A stretch of 64,000 bases of DNA from Clostridia bacterium (GTDB taxonomy: Bacteria > Bacillota > Clostridia > Lachnospirales > Lachnospiraceae), in the NCBI GenBank assembly GCA_910575725.1, contig CAJTFE010000003.1, positions 124,001-188,000 of the forward strand. The letters are read 5' to 3'. Shown one piece after another: positions 51,631-61,244 of this stretch; position 1 is the stretch's first letter; each line of letters opens with the position of its first letter. The notes below the pieces were generated by a model, which did not search any database, was not told the origin of the DNA, and saw only the letters and a program-made list of their open reading frames with translations. The position numbers and the translations under genes are program-made.

Positions 51631-54288
51631 CTACAATATCAGCACTGCCTTGATAAGATACATAACCGTCAGAAGCTGCCCTATAAAGCCTGCATACATC
51701 ATTCCCCGATCCACGGATTTCTCATACATCAGCCGGCTGTTGCGCCCTGTCAGAGAGAAGGCCGGCATAAAGGGGATAAAGTACCGCCCCTGTACCCCCT
51801 CGATGGAGATATAGTCCTTCGGCGTCCAGGTCAGCAGCATACCAGCCAGTATGATTCCCGTACAGGCCAGACAGATAAACACAGACAGCCATTTATGCCA
51901 TCTTTTCACATAGAAGGGCTCTTCCCTTGTCTTTAAAACCGAGAGCACCAGCAGGAATAAAAAGAGCATGGGAATTACCTGTGAGATCTCAATCTCCACC
52001 CAGCCCATCTTCTGCCCTGCCAGGGACTCCAGATAAAAGGCCGTCTTGTCACTGACCGTATTGGCCAGTATCCGCACCAGCTCCAAGGGCTGCTGCAGAA
52101 AATACCCGATGGTATAGCCTGATGTGGCAGAAGAACCTACGGTTGCCGTTGCCTCCGTAGTCGTGGCAATGTAATTGACCGCCACCGTGTTTTTGTTGAG
52201 GAAGCTCAGCACCGGAAGGATAAAAAGCCCCGCCATGCAGATCCCCCAGGATCGTCTGCCGCCGAATTTTTTCGCCGGGATGAGAAGGGCCAGAAGGCAC
52301 ATGGGCAGATAAATGCCGCTCTTTCCATAGATAAAGACAATACCCAGAATCCCCATCACCAGGATATCCTTTGGCTTCACCGGATCCTCATTGTAGGCCA
52401 GTGCAATACAGTAACAGCTATACAGCAGAATCGTGCCCGTAATCACGGCATCATAAGAAAAGGATGTGCACTGCTGCAGGTTCATGGGAAGAATGGCCAA
52501 AAGGAAGAGGGTCATCTTTCCAAAAGGCAGTTTTTTCATACCAAAGTAAACCATGCAGGCAAAAAACAGCAGACTGCACCATCTCGCCAGCAGCAGCATG
52601 GGAACCGTTCCAAGCTGCAGAATCCGTGCCAGGGTCATGCCCAGGACTGCAGGCAGGTAGAGAACCATAGGCGCCTCTGTGTTCGCCGTGGCCGCAGCCT
52701 CCGTCAGACGGCCGTCCTGGACCCGTGAAAAGAGTCCGTCATAGATATTTTTATAGTTCGTCAGGCTGGGCTCCGAGGTATATTCCATTTTGGCGTCATC
52801 CGCCCTTTTCAGGCATTTGCCCTCTCCGATCTGATCGATTCCAAGAAGCGTATTGGAATGGCGGTAGGACATATCAATGTGGTATTTCTCGTCCGGCGTC
52901 ATATAAGGCGTCAGAATAAAATTGTAGATGACTCCCAGGCACAGAATCGTAAAGAGAAAAACCTTCTCAATCCTGCATCTTCGGATAAAGGCCAGGTAAT
53001 AAAAGCCCGCGCTCATGGCCTCAAAAAACAGAAACATCACAAAGAAATACTTTTTCAAAAAGATATTGAAATAAGTGTGAGCATTCATGCTCAGCCGGCT
53101 CCCGCTCTCTTTTCCATTGATATACAGGGTATTCTCCTGGTAATACCCTTCCGGGGTCACAATCACAGAAAGTCCGCTGTTCAGAAGCTCCTGGGAGAAT
53201 TCCAGGCGCACCTCGTAGGTATGCCCCTTCGTATCGCTCTGGGCCTGGTTAAAAATAAGCCCCATATACTGCCCGTCCAGCAAAGATGCAGCCAAAATCT
53301 CAGTCTCGCAGAGCAGCTCCTCCCCCGCCAGATCCCGTACACTGGCCCGGATACTCCCCTCTGGCCGGAAATCCTCAGACAGATCCATCCGGATCCCTAA
53401 GCCTACCAGCGTCTCCTCTTCTGTGGTGTAACGCTGTACCAGCTCCTTCGTTTCCTCTGTCACAGGCAGCAGCTTGCCATTGTCCCGCATTACAACCACC
53501 CTGTGGGTGCTGTTCATGGCTTTGCGCACCTGCCCGTCATACACATAGAAAAAAATCAGCCCTGTCAGAAAGAGAAGGAATCCCATCCCAATCCACTGCC
53601 GGTATTTCTTAAAGAGAGCCGCAAGCTTCTGAACATAGGCAGGCGTCTTTCTCTCCGGCTTGTCCCACACCGGCTCCTCCGCTCTCTTTCCTGATACCAG
53701 AAAGAACATCCCCCCCAGAATCAACAGCATCAGCGTGGTGATAAGGGGATTCTTCACATAATGAACCTGTGTCCGGTATATGGCATTGTAAATAAGATTG
53801 TTCTCTGTGAAAACGCCGTCCGCATAGGTATTTCCCTGGGTCCGGCTCTCTGTATTCAGCCAGAGGGAGGGGCCTTCCTGCAAATCCCGGCCTGTAATCA
53901 CAAAATCCAGAAGTCTTCCCTCCGGCTCCTTTTCAAAGGATACCCCCCAGAAGGCTTCCGTCTTCAGATTGGCCAGCTCATAGGTCTGACTGGCCAGAAG
54001 CTCTCCGCTTTGACTGTCAGAAGCCTCTATGATAATCTCTCCCTGGGTAAATACATGCCCGTTGTCCGTAAAATAAAAAGAAATCTGATTCAGCGCCTGC
54101 TTATCCGCAGCATACTCAAATTTCAATTCTGTCTCATTGGTTATCTCTTCTGTTTTTAGTTTCAGGGAAGGCTTTCCGATCCCTTCCAGTCCCCTGGATT
54201 CCAGTCTGTCGTGAGGTATAAGAACAGACACAGCGAAATAGAGCATGCAGAGAACTGCATACCCTATCGCCCATTTTTTTCTATTCAC
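51631..54288 (-). CDS. DUF2142 large membrane protein
   Basis: About 885 residues. An N-terminal helix (7-25), a long extracellular beta-rich part (to about 190 and again 240-400) and about ten C-terminal helices carrying TPYMTPDEKYHIDMSYRHSN, the PDE-H signature of DUF2142, related to GT-C glycosyltransferases. There is no ATG: the start is TTG 54291 or GTG 54288, with GGAGAG of the upstream HPr gene serving as ribosome site, so its translation is coupled to HPr. It is likely to modify or polymerise the surface polysaccharide; the activity is unproven. Confidence 0.85.
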   Translation of the reverse strand: MNRKKWAIGYAVLCMLYFAVSVLIPHDRLESRGLEGIGKPSLKLKTEEITNETELKFEYAADKQALNQISFYFTDNGHVFTQGEIIIEASDSQSGELLASQTYELANLKTEAFWGVSFEKEPEGRLLDFVITGRDLQEGPSLWLNTESRTQGNTYADGVFTENNLIYNAIYRTQVHYVKNPLITTLMLLILGGMFFLVSGKRAEEPVWDKPERKTPAYVQKLAALFKKYRQWIGMGFLLFLTGLIFFYVYDGQVRKAMNSTHRVVVMRDNGKLLPVTEETKELVQRYTTEEETLVGLGIRMDLSEDFRPEGSIRASVRDLAGEELLCETEILAASLLDGQYMGLIFNQAQSDTKGHTYEVRLEFSQELLNSGLSVIVTPEGYYQENTLYINGKESGSRLSMNAHTYFNIFLKKYFFVMFLFFEAMSAGFYYLAFIRRCRIEKVFLFTILCLGVIYNFILTPYMTPDEKYHIDMSYRHSNTLLGIDQIGEGKCLKRADDAKMEYTSEPSLTNYKNIYDGLFSRVQDGRLTEAAATANTEAPMVLYLPAVLGMTLARILQLGTVPMLLLARWCSLLFFACMVYFGMKKLPFGKMTLFLLAILPMNLQQCTSFSYDAVITGTILLYSCYCIALAYNEDPVKPKDILVMGILGIVFIYGKSGIYLPMCLLALLIPAKKFGGRRSWGICMAGLFILPVLSFLNKNTVAVNYIATTTEATATVGSSATSGYTIGYFLQQPLELVRILANTVSDKTAFYLESLAGQKMGWVEIEISQVIPMLFLFLLVLSVLKTREEPFYVKRWHKWLSVFICLACTGIILAGMLLTWTPKDYISIEGVQGRYFIPFMPAFSLTGRNSRLMYEKSVDRGMMYAGFIGQLLTVMYLIKAVLIL

Positions 54289-54544
54289 CAAGACCGCTCT
54301 CCACAGCTTCTATCATGGCCGCCAGAGCTGCTTTTTCGTCCACACCCTCACAGATGAACTCAATCTCATCCCCGGACTTAACACAGGCTCCAAGGACGCT
54401 CAGAACACTCTTTGCATTTGCTGTTGTATTCTCAAATGTAAAGGTGATCAGCGCCTTAAACTGCATAGCTGTCTTGCAGAGAATTCCGGCCGGCCTTAAG
54501 TGCAGCCCTGTGGGATTCTGAATTATGACCTTCTGACTTACCAT
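54281..54544 (-). CDS. HPr-family phosphocarrier protein
   Basis: 87 residues with both control sites: His15 in TGLHLRPAG (phosphorylated by enzyme I) and Ser46 in NAKSVLSVL (HPr kinase site), so it is a true HPr rather than Crh. It carries phosphate to PTS IIA proteins and PRD regulators such as those at 33-36 kb, and with CcpA mediates catabolite repression. No ptsI is adjacent. GGGAGG precedes the ATG. It lies between cdaR and the polysaccharide genes and overlaps the DUF2142 gene, an unusual location. Confidence 0.93.
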   Translation of the reverse strand: MVSQKVIIQNPTGLHLRPAGILCKTAMQFKALITFTFENTTANAKSVLSVLGACVKSGDEIEFICEGVDEKAALAAMIEAVESGLGE

Positions 54545-54591
54545 ATTGAAAACCTCCCATTCTTTGATTCATCTTTTATCGGTTGCTATAA

Positions 54592-55860
54592 TTACTTTTT
54601 ATTCCCTCCGGCAGTTGGTTTTACCAGCTTAAATTCCACCTGGGTCTCCTGCATCAGGCTGTATATCTCCGGAACCTCCACGTCAAGGGCTTTCTTATAA
54701 GTCCCTGCCCTGGAATATGCCTGCAGATCAAGGCTTACCGAGATCTCCTCCTCATCCAGCTCTGCCAGCTCCGTACTGGTGCCCATGACGATGATCTCAA
54801 CCTCTTTCAATTTGTCAAAGTCTGCCTCCAATCCTCTGGGCACATTCTTAAGCTCAATGTCGGACACCGGAACATGGATGGTCTTGCCCTGCTTTTTCTC
54901 CAGCGTCACCTGTACGGCCACGGATCCGTCTTTCTCATTGCCCAGACGGATATTCTCCGGAAGATACTTTGTCACATCCACATTGATCTGTGTATCCTCT
55001 GTGATCCCGTCGATATTCACCGCTTCGGCCGGTATGGCAATCTCATGGATATTCGCAATATCCTCTTCTGTTCCGGCAATCTCCAGAGTCTCCGGCTTAA
55101 AGGTAAGCTCCTTGAAGCTGTAGCCGTCCCCGGGAGTTCCCGTATAATCTACCTTAAGGCGGACCTTCTTTTTCTTAAACATAGTCACATGAACATTCAT
55201 GCCCGTTGTCTTGCCGTTGTATTCCAGATAAGTTGTATCAATCTGGTTATTCTGACCGTCAAGGATCTTAATCACACAGTTTTTTATCTGATCCGTTGTG
55301 AAGCCGGTCACATTGAGATCTACCTCCACCCGGGCGATCTCTGCAATCACAGAGGCCGGGCCGCTGATCTCAATCAGGCTCTGCTCCGGTACGGCTGTAC
55401 CTACCTTATAGCCTTCTCCTTCGGTTCCGCTTTGATTCACTCCTACATTAAACTGCTCGCTGGAGGCATCCTCAACGCTGATCACGACATTTTCCCGGCT
55501 TTTGGTGATATCCGTGGTCTTCACGTTCCGGTTGCTGCAGGTCACCTCAATCCCTACCAGATTGTCAAACTTGATGCTCTTCTCCATATCCGCCGTAGCA
55601 ATAAAATCTTCGGAGGAAAGCTTCTGCAGCTCCGAACGCTTTGCCCTTACCTTGATACTGATAAAATCACTGTTATCCTCAATGCGGTATACCTTATCCT
55701 TATCTGTAACCGCATCCTCATTGAGCATTGTTACACGGATACCGGTAAAATCCTGGGACATAACCGGATCGTTGATGCTCACGATAATCAGCCAGAGCAT
55801 CACTGCCGAAATTATGGAAAGAAGCTTAAGCCCCAGGTTATTTGTCAGCATTTTTCTCAC
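54592..55860 (-). CDS. cdaR: YbbR-domain protein CdaR
   Basis: 422 residues: an N-terminal membrane anchor (LGLKLLSIISAVMLWLIIVS) and four extracellular YbbR repeats (about 35-115, 125-205, 215-300, 310-400), ending at a short tail. CdaR binds and tunes the cyclase CdaA from outside the membrane. GTG 55860 gives the usual MRKMLTNNLGLK beginning; ATG 55851 is an alternative. It overlaps cdaA by 23 bases. The glmM gene that normally follows cdaR is absent; HPr follows instead. Confidence 0.92.
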   Translation of the reverse strand: MRKMLTNNLGLKLLSIISAVMLWLIIVSINDPVMSQDFTGIRVTMLNEDAVTDKDKVYRIEDNSDFISIKVRAKRSELQKLSSEDFIATADMEKSIKFDNLVGIEVTCSNRNVKTTDITKSRENVVISVEDASSEQFNVGVNQSGTEGEGYKVGTAVPEQSLIEISGPASVIAEIARVEVDLNVTGFTTDQIKNCVIKILDGQNNQIDTTYLEYNGKTTGMNVHVTMFKKKKVRLKVDYTGTPGDGYSFKELTFKPETLEIAGTEEDIANIHEIAIPAEAVNIDGITEDTQINVDVTKYLPENIRLGNEKDGSVAVQVTLEKKQGKTIHVPVSDIELKNVPRGLEADFDKLKEVEIIVMGTSTELAELDEEEISVSLDLQAYSRAGTYKKALDVEVPEIYSLMQETQVEFKLVKPTAGGNKK

Positions 55861-56725
55861 GCTTCTTCACCCGTCCTTTCCACAATTTAAACCGGCCCGT
55901 CTCCTGGGTCTTATTCTGTGCCTCCACAAGCTGTGCTCTCAGCTCGTTCTCCGCCAAATCACGCATCAGCTTGCCCTCAGATGCAACAGATACCTTTCCC
56001 GTCTCCTCTGATACGACAATCGTAAGGGAATCCGAAACCTCGCTGACGCCCACCGCCGCCCTATGCCTGGTTCCCAGCTCCTTACTGAGAAACATATTGT
56101 CAGAAAGGGGAAGGTAGCAGGTTGCCGAGATAACCCTGTCCCCCCTTACGATGATGGCTCCGTCATGGAGCGGCGTGTTGTGCTCAAATATATTAATCAA
56201 AAGCTGGCTGCTGAGAAGGGAATCCAGGGTAATCCCTGTTCTCTCATACTCCTGCAGCGGCGTATTTTTCTCAATTACGATCAAGGCGCCGGTCTTTACC
56301 TTGGCCATTTCATAGACGGCCTTAATCAGTTCATTCACAGTCTTGTCGCTGAATCTGGCGCTGACCTCCTTGGAACTGTCCAGGCTGAACAGGGAATTGA
56401 AGATATTCTGCTGTCCCAGCTGCTCTAAGGCTCTCCGAAGCTCCGGCTGAAAGACGATAATCAAAGCGGTAATTCCCAAGCTGAACACATTCTGCACCAG
56501 CCAGAAGATAGTATTCAGCTGGAAGGCCCATGCCAGGAAAATAAAAATCAAAAGGACTACAAATCCCTTCAGCAGGGACCAGGCCCTTGTTCTTTTTATC
56601 CACACCAAAACCTGATAAAGCAGAAATGCCAGAATAATTACTTCTACTACATCGGTCTTTCGGATCTGCAGGGAGTCTAAAGTCTTCAAACACTTGTCGA
56701 TCAGATCCGTTATGGAATTATGCAT
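55838..56725 (-). CDS. cdaA: Diadenylate cyclase CdaA
   Basis: 295 residues making c-di-AMP from two ATP. Three N-terminal membrane helices (about 22-90) are followed by the DAC domain with the catalytic DGA (LHDGAIIVRGDRV) and RHR (ELGTRHRAAVGVSE) motifs. c-di-AMP controls potassium and osmolyte transport and cell-wall balance. AAGGAGG precedes the ATG. It is co-transcribed with two membrane genes upstream and cdaR downstream. Confidence 0.96.
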   Translation of the reverse strand: MHNSITDLIDKCLKTLDSLQIRKTDVVEVIILAFLLYQVLVWIKRTRAWSLLKGFVVLLIFIFLAWAFQLNTIFWLVQNVFSLGITALIIVFQPELRRALEQLGQQNIFNSLFSLDSSKEVSARFSDKTVNELIKAVYEMAKVKTGALIVIEKNTPLQEYERTGITLDSLLSSQLLINIFEHNTPLHDGAIIVRGDRVISATCYLPLSDNMFLSKELGTRHRAAVGVSEVSDSLTIVVSEETGKVSVASEGKLMRDLAENELRAQLVEAQNKTQETGRFKLWKGRVKKREKNADK

Positions 56726-56766
56726 TCTGCCGCCTCCTTATTCTTTCCCGCTGCGAAATCCTCTTT

Positions 56767-57798
56767 TTATCTGCGTGCCCTCTCTGTATGCAGGCGCTCC
56801 CTTGCCTCCGTATGACCATGCTCAGAAGGCCTTCTTGCCTGGGCTGCCTTCCTTCTCGCCGTACTCTGTTTTTTCTGGGAACTGATTCTTTTTACCTGTT
56901 TATCCGGCACGGCAATGGTTACTTTGGGAACGGCTTTCACATAGTAATAATACTCGTCATCCTCAAACTGTACATACTCTGTCCGGGAATAATCCATACT
57001 GAATACCGTAAGCTGCAGCAGAATCGCCAGTGCGGCGGATACCACGCTCCCAAGCAATACCGGCACCACCTTCAGAGGAACGCCCATAACCATGCTTCCA
57101 AGAAGCAGGACTACAAACTCCGCCACTGCTCCCGTTCCGATTGCAATGCTCCATGAATAGTCAATGGACATACGGCGGACAACATACACAATCAAAAGAG
57201 TCAGGGCAAAGGCCGCCGCCATCAGCATCATCTCTTTGTTCCGGATCACATTGTCAATGAGGTAGGTAATCTTCTGCTTCATGGACTCCGTCTCCGCCTC
57301 GCTGAGCATCGTAGTGTTCAGCTTCATATAATGAAGCAGATAGTAGGCCACGGTTCCGCAGGCTACGGGAACAGCTGCAGCCGGCGTTCCCACCAGGCCC
57401 ATAGCCAGAGGCACCACATAAGGAACCTTCAGCACAAAAGCCATAGGAGTCAGAATCAGAAGATAGCCGTACTGTGGAGCCGTCCGGAAAAACAGCAGCA
57501 CCATGAGCAGCATCACAACAAATGCAATAGCAAAAAATTCCAGGGATAAAGCATATGCATGGGCCAGTACCAATATACCGCCGAACACTGCAATCAGATT
57601 CACCGGCAGAAAGGAACACATCAATGCAAGAATCAGGGAAATCGCCGGATTCTTCGCCTTTTCCATAAATCCTACACTCCCGTTGATCATCGTAAATGCA
57701 ATCAGCGCCAGAAGAAACTTCATCAGAGGAATGATATAAATATCATATTTTCCCATAAATATTTTAATCTTTTCTCTCAGTTCCAGTAAGGTCGTCAT
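56767..57798 (-). CDS. Uncharacterised multi-spanning membrane protein upstream of cdaA
   Basis: 343 residues with about nine hydrophobic helices (residues 20-270) and a basic, Arg/Lys/Gln-rich cytoplasmic tail (about 300-343). A tyrosine cluster DDEYYYYVKAV precedes the tail. I do not recognise a named domain. Its start overlaps the preceding gene's stop by four bases (ATGA). The strict arrangement with cdaA and cdaR suggests a role in envelope or c-di-AMP physiology; this is contextual only. Confidence 0.7.
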   Translation of the reverse strand: MTTLLELREKIKIFMGKYDIYIIPLMKFLLALIAFTMINGSVGFMEKAKNPAISLILALMCSFLPVNLIAVFGGILVLAHAYALSLEFFAIAFVVMLLMVLLFFRTAPQYGYLLILTPMAFVLKVPYVVPLAMGLVGTPAAAVPVACGTVAYYLLHYMKLNTTMLSEAETESMKQKITYLIDNVIRNKEMMLMAAAFALTLLIVYVVRRMSIDYSWSIAIGTGAVAEFVVLLLGSMVMGVPLKVVPVLLGSVVSAALAILLQLTVFSMDYSRTEYVQFEDDEYYYYVKAVPKVTIAVPDKQVKRISSQKKQSTARRKAAQARRPSEHGHTEARERLHTERARR

Positions 57799-58226
57799 TT
57801 TTCTTTTGCTCCTTCTACAAAATCATTGCTGCCCCTAGACTCCGCCTGGTAAATGTGGGAAATCTGTTTCAAAATCTGCTGGTATGCAGCAAGGCTTCTG
57901 CGGTTTTTCTGATAACGGATATGGAAGATCACATAGTGAACCAGCTGATAGACCGCAAGCAGCCCCAGGTAAAGGAATATAAACTGCTTGCCCATGGCAG
58001 GCAGATCCATGGTATTGATCTGCTCCATCAAATCTTCCATATGATAAAAGGCCCAGGCTGCCACGCAGATGGCAAAGGCAATGGTGAACGAGAACCAGGA
58101 GGCAAGCAGATTGATGCTGATATAATCTCCCCGGAAATACTTATTCATCGCCAGGGCCCTTTTTCCCTCGCCTGCCTCAAAAACCGCTGCTTTTGTCATG
58201 AGCCGGATTTTTTCTTCATTTAGCAT
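57795..58226 (-). CDS. Uncharacterised small membrane protein
   Basis: 143 residues with two membrane helices (about 37-62 and 81-103) between basic cytoplasmic ends. GAGGTGACCT precedes the ATG. It is the first gene of the unit leading into cdaA-cdaR and overlaps the next gene. No recognisable domain. Confidence 0.7.
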   Translation of the reverse strand: MLNEEKIRLMTKAAVFEAGEGKRALAMNKYFRGDYISINLLASWFSFTIAFAICVAAWAFYHMEDLMEQINTMDLPAMGKQFIFLYLGLLAVYQLVHYVIFHIRYQKNRRSLAAYQQILKQISHIYQAESRGSNDFVEGAKEK

Positions 58227-58283
58227 AGGTCACCTCATTAAAAATCTACTCCGCAATATAACTTATCTTAGAGTATAACACAT

Positions 58284-59015
58284 TTAGTACCCTCTTCCAA
58301 TAGATATGCTTAAAAAATACACTTTTTCCGCCCCATGGTCCAGAAGAACGGAAGCGGCTGCGTCTATGGTACTGCCTGTTGTATAAATATCGTCTATTAA
58401 GAGAATTTTCTTAAATTCCAAATCTTGCTTCCCTGTCCGAAATGCATCTTTCAGATTACTTTTGCGCTCCTGGTCGTTCAATTCCTTCTGGGGCTTCGTC
58501 TTCCGCACACGGAAAAGGGCATTCGGGGATACGGGAATTCCAAGCTCCTTTCCAAGCTTTTGGGCGATAAGCTCCGCCTGGTTAAAGCCCCTCTTTCTTC
58601 TGCGGCTCTTGTGGAGCGGTATGGGGACGATCAGATCGATGTTCCAGGAACGGACTGCCGCTTCGCAGCTCTTAAGCATCTCCCGGACATAGAAATCCCC
58701 ATACTCTCTGCGGTTCTTGTACTTAAAGCGGCTGATGGATTCCTTCATCACGGAACCGTACTCAAAGGCCGCCCTTCCTCTGGTGTAGAGATGCTTTCTG
58801 CGTCTGCAGTCCGGACAATACTCCGCCTCCCCCGTGCTCAAGGGCTTTCCGCACTTTTTGCACAGAGGTTCTGAAACCGGATGAAGCCGCAGCCTGCAGG
58901 GCTCGCAAATCAGTCTTTTCCCTCCCGCAATGTCGTCGCATACCGGACATCTACGGGGATAAATAAGATTTAATAATCTCGGCAAGACCTGTATACCGTT
59001 TCTGCTCTGTCTCAT
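58284..59015 (-). CDS. ComF-family phosphoribosyltransferase-like protein
   Basis: 243 residues. An N-terminal zinc-ribbon region (CPVCDDIAGGKRLICEPC, then CKKCGKPL and CPDC) and a C-terminal PRTase domain with ILLIDDIYTTGSTIDAAASV, the PRPP-binding loop. ComF is needed for DNA uptake in competent bacteria (handling incoming single strands); other members are of unknown role. Its start lies 65 bases inside the recD2 gene, so both are probably co-expressed; spacing to the ribosome site is short, and a later TTG is possible. Confidence 0.9.
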   Translation of the reverse strand: MRQSRNGIQVLPRLLNLIYPRRCPVCDDIAGGKRLICEPCRLRLHPVSEPLCKKCGKPLSTGEAEYCPDCRRRKHLYTRGRAAFEYGSVMKESISRFKYKNRREYGDFYVREMLKSCEAAVRSWNIDLIVPIPLHKSRRRKRGFNQAELIAQKLGKELGIPVSPNALFRVRKTKPQKELNDQERKSNLKDAFRTGKQDLEFKKILLIDDIYTTGSTIDAAASVLLDHGAEKVYFLSISIGRGY

Positions 59016-61185
59016 TCTCCACCATCATCTGAAATACCTCCTCGCTTCCCACCAGGGTCACGCAGGAGCGTGCTCTTGTTACTGCTGTATATAAAAGATT
59101 CCTGTTCATAAGCGGCCTGGGGCCAAAAAGCAGGGGAATCACCACCGCCGGATACTCGCTCCCCTGGGATTTATGTACGGTTATGGCGTAGGCCAGCTCC
59201 AACTCGTCCAGCTGCTTAAATGGGTAGGATACCATGCGCCCCTCGTCAAATTCTACTGTCAGCTCCTCCGCAAAGGCATTGATGGAACGGATAAGGCCCA
59301 TATCCCCGTTGAACACTCCAAGCCCCCGGTCTACCGCAATACCGAACCGGTTGCGGATCTCCCATTCCAGCTGGTAGTTATTGCGGATCTGCATTACCTT
59401 ATCTCCCACCCGGAAAAGTCCCCGGCCATGCTCCTTTTCCTCCTTGTCCCTGGAGGGAGGGTTGAGGTAACGCTGGAGCACCTGATTTAGATTCTCCACT
59501 CCCAGGGCGCCCTTGCGCATCGGGGTGAGCACCTGAATGTCGGAAACCTGAGCATGCACATACTTCGGCATCTTTTCCTGAACCAGGGCAAGCACCACCC
59601 TGAGAATCACATTGGGATCCTGGCGCTTAAGGAAAAAGAAGTCGCGGCTCTGATTGTCAAGCACAACCTGTTCTCCCCGGTTGATTTTATGAGCATTCAC
59701 AATGATATCACTCTCAGCCGCCTGGCGGAAGATCCTGGTTAAGCGCACCACCGGAAACGCCTTCGAGCGGATGAGATCCTGGAGCACGCTGCCCGGCCCC
59801 ACACTGGGAAGCTGATTGACGTCTCCTACAAGAATCAGCCTGGTTCCCGGTATCACTGCCTTCAAAAGAGCCTGCATCAAATGGATATCCACCATAGACA
59901 TCTCATCAATGATGATCACATCCGCCTCCAGGGGATTCTCCTCATTCCTTGCAAACAAGGCACGGCCCGAAGCATTCTCCGGGCCTCCGGACAGCTCAAG
60001 CATCCGGTGAATGGTCTGAGCCTCGCAGCCGGTAGCCTCCGTCATCCTCTTCGCCGCGCGGCCGGTAGGCGCCGCCAGAAAAATATCCATGCCCTCTGCC
60101 TCAAAATATTTGATCATGGCATTGATGGTTGTAGTCTTTCCGGTACCGGGGCCTCCCGTGAGAATGAGCAGCCCGTTGCCCGCGGCGGCGGCTACCGCCT
60201 CCCTCTGGCGCTCATCCAGGGCAATGGCCGCCTCCTCCTCCACTCTGGCAAGCCTGGTCTGAATCTCGCTCTCCATAACCTCCATAGAAAGCTTTAACTG
60301 ATGCAGCATGGCTGCCGCTGCAAGCTCCCCGTGATAGTATGAGGCCGCATAGATAAAGGGCTCTTCTCTTCCCTCCGGCCCCGGAAGCTGCTTCTGCACC
60401 AGGCGCCTGTCGATGCTCAGATCCATCAGATGCTTTTCTACCGCCTCCTGGGGCACCCCTCCCAGCAGCTTTGCAGTTCTGGAAAGCAGCATGCTTCTTG
60501 GAAGGCAGGTGTGGCCCTCTGCCGCCCCCTGGAGCAGCGCATAGAGGATTCCGCTGCGTATCCGGAAGTCCGAATCCTCTCTTATCCCCACACGTTTTGC
60601 TATCTCGTCTGCGGTGCGAAAGCCAATCCCCTCCATCTCGTCTGCCAGGCGGTAGGGATTCTCCTTTATCACACGATAAATCTCTTCCCCGTACTTCTGA
60701 TAAATCTTCACAGACAGGTTTACGGAAATGCCGTATTCCTGAAGAAAGATCATGGCCTGGCGCAGCTCCCTCTTTTCCTCCAGCTGCCCGCCGATCTCCC
60801 GGGCCTTTCGCTCGCTGATGCCCTTAATCTCTGCCAGGCGCTCCGGCTCCCGTTCCAGGATCGTGAAGGTATCCTTTCCAAACCGGCGCACAATACGGGC
60901 GGCCAGGGCCGCTCCGATTCCTTTTACTGCTCCGCTTCCCAGATACCGCTCAATGGCTGTCACATCCCTGGGGGCCTTTACCTCAAAGCTCTCTGCCTGG
61001 AACTGCTCTCCGTACAAAGGATGCTCCGTATAATCGCCGGTCAGCTCCAGAAGCTCGCCCTCGCTGATATAGTGAAAGCTCCCCACCACCGTGATCTCCT
61101 GTCCTTCCGACACGAGATTGAGGACGGAATACCCGTTTTCTTCATTTCGATAAACAATGTGCTCTACATAGCCTTCCAGTTTCAT
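58951..61185 (-). CDS. recD2: RecD2-type ATP-dependent 5'-3' DNA helicase
   Basis: 744 residues, SF1B. An N-terminal OB-like domain and helix-hairpin-helix tandem (about 85-210: YLGSGAVKGIGAALAARIV, GIGFRTADEIAKRVG) typical of RecD2 rather than RecBCD RecD, then Walker A LTGGPGTGKTTT, Walker B VIIIDEMSMVD, SVGPGSVLQDL, an SH3-like insert and the final motif AITVHKSQGSEYPAV. It works in replication-fork and mismatch-linked repair. AGGAG precedes the ATG. A terminator separates it from mreB upstream. Confidence 0.95.
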   Translation of the reverse strand: MKLEGYVEHIVYRNEENGYSVLNLVSEGQEITVVGSFHYISEGELLELTGDYTEHPLYGEQFQAESFEVKAPRDVTAIERYLGSGAVKGIGAALAARIVRRFGKDTFTILEREPERLAEIKGISERKAREIGGQLEEKRELRQAMIFLQEYGISVNLSVKIYQKYGEEIYRVIKENPYRLADEMEGIGFRTADEIAKRVGIREDSDFRIRSGILYALLQGAAEGHTCLPRSMLLSRTAKLLGGVPQEAVEKHLMDLSIDRRLVQKQLPGPEGREEPFIYAASYYHGELAAAAMLHQLKLSMEVMESEIQTRLARVEEEAAIALDERQREAVAAAAGNGLLILTGGPGTGKTTTINAMIKYFEAEGMDIFLAAPTGRAAKRMTEATGCEAQTIHRMLELSGGPENASGRALFARNEENPLEADVIIIDEMSMVDIHLMQALLKAVIPGTRLILVGDVNQLPSVGPGSVLQDLIRSKAFPVVRLTRIFRQAAESDIIVNAHKINRGEQVVLDNQSRDFFFLKRQDPNVILRVVLALVQEKMPKYVHAQVSDIQVLTPMRKGALGVENLNQVLQRYLNPPSRDKEEKEHGRGLFRVGDKVMQIRNNYQLEWEIRNRFGIAVDRGLGVFNGDMGLIRSINAFAEELTVEFDEGRMVSYPFKQLDELELAYAITVHKSQGSEYPAVVIPLLFGPRPLMNRNLLYTAVTRARSCVTLVGSEEVFQMMVENETEQKRYTGLAEIIKSYLSP

Positions 61186-61194
61186 ATAACTCCT

Positions 61195-61244
61195 AAAAAG
61201 AGGCCGTCGGGAAATATCTTATTTCCTGGCAGCCCCCTCTTTTT
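61195..61244 (-). terminator. Terminator between mreB and recD2
   Basis: On the minus strand AAAAAGAGG pairs with CCTCTTTTT, with GGAAATA/TATTTCC forming the inner stem. Confidence 0.8.

Noticed and set aside
50528..51814. 428-residue plus-strand frame
   Set aside because: Antisense shadow of the flippase gene, which has clear membrane helices and family motifs.
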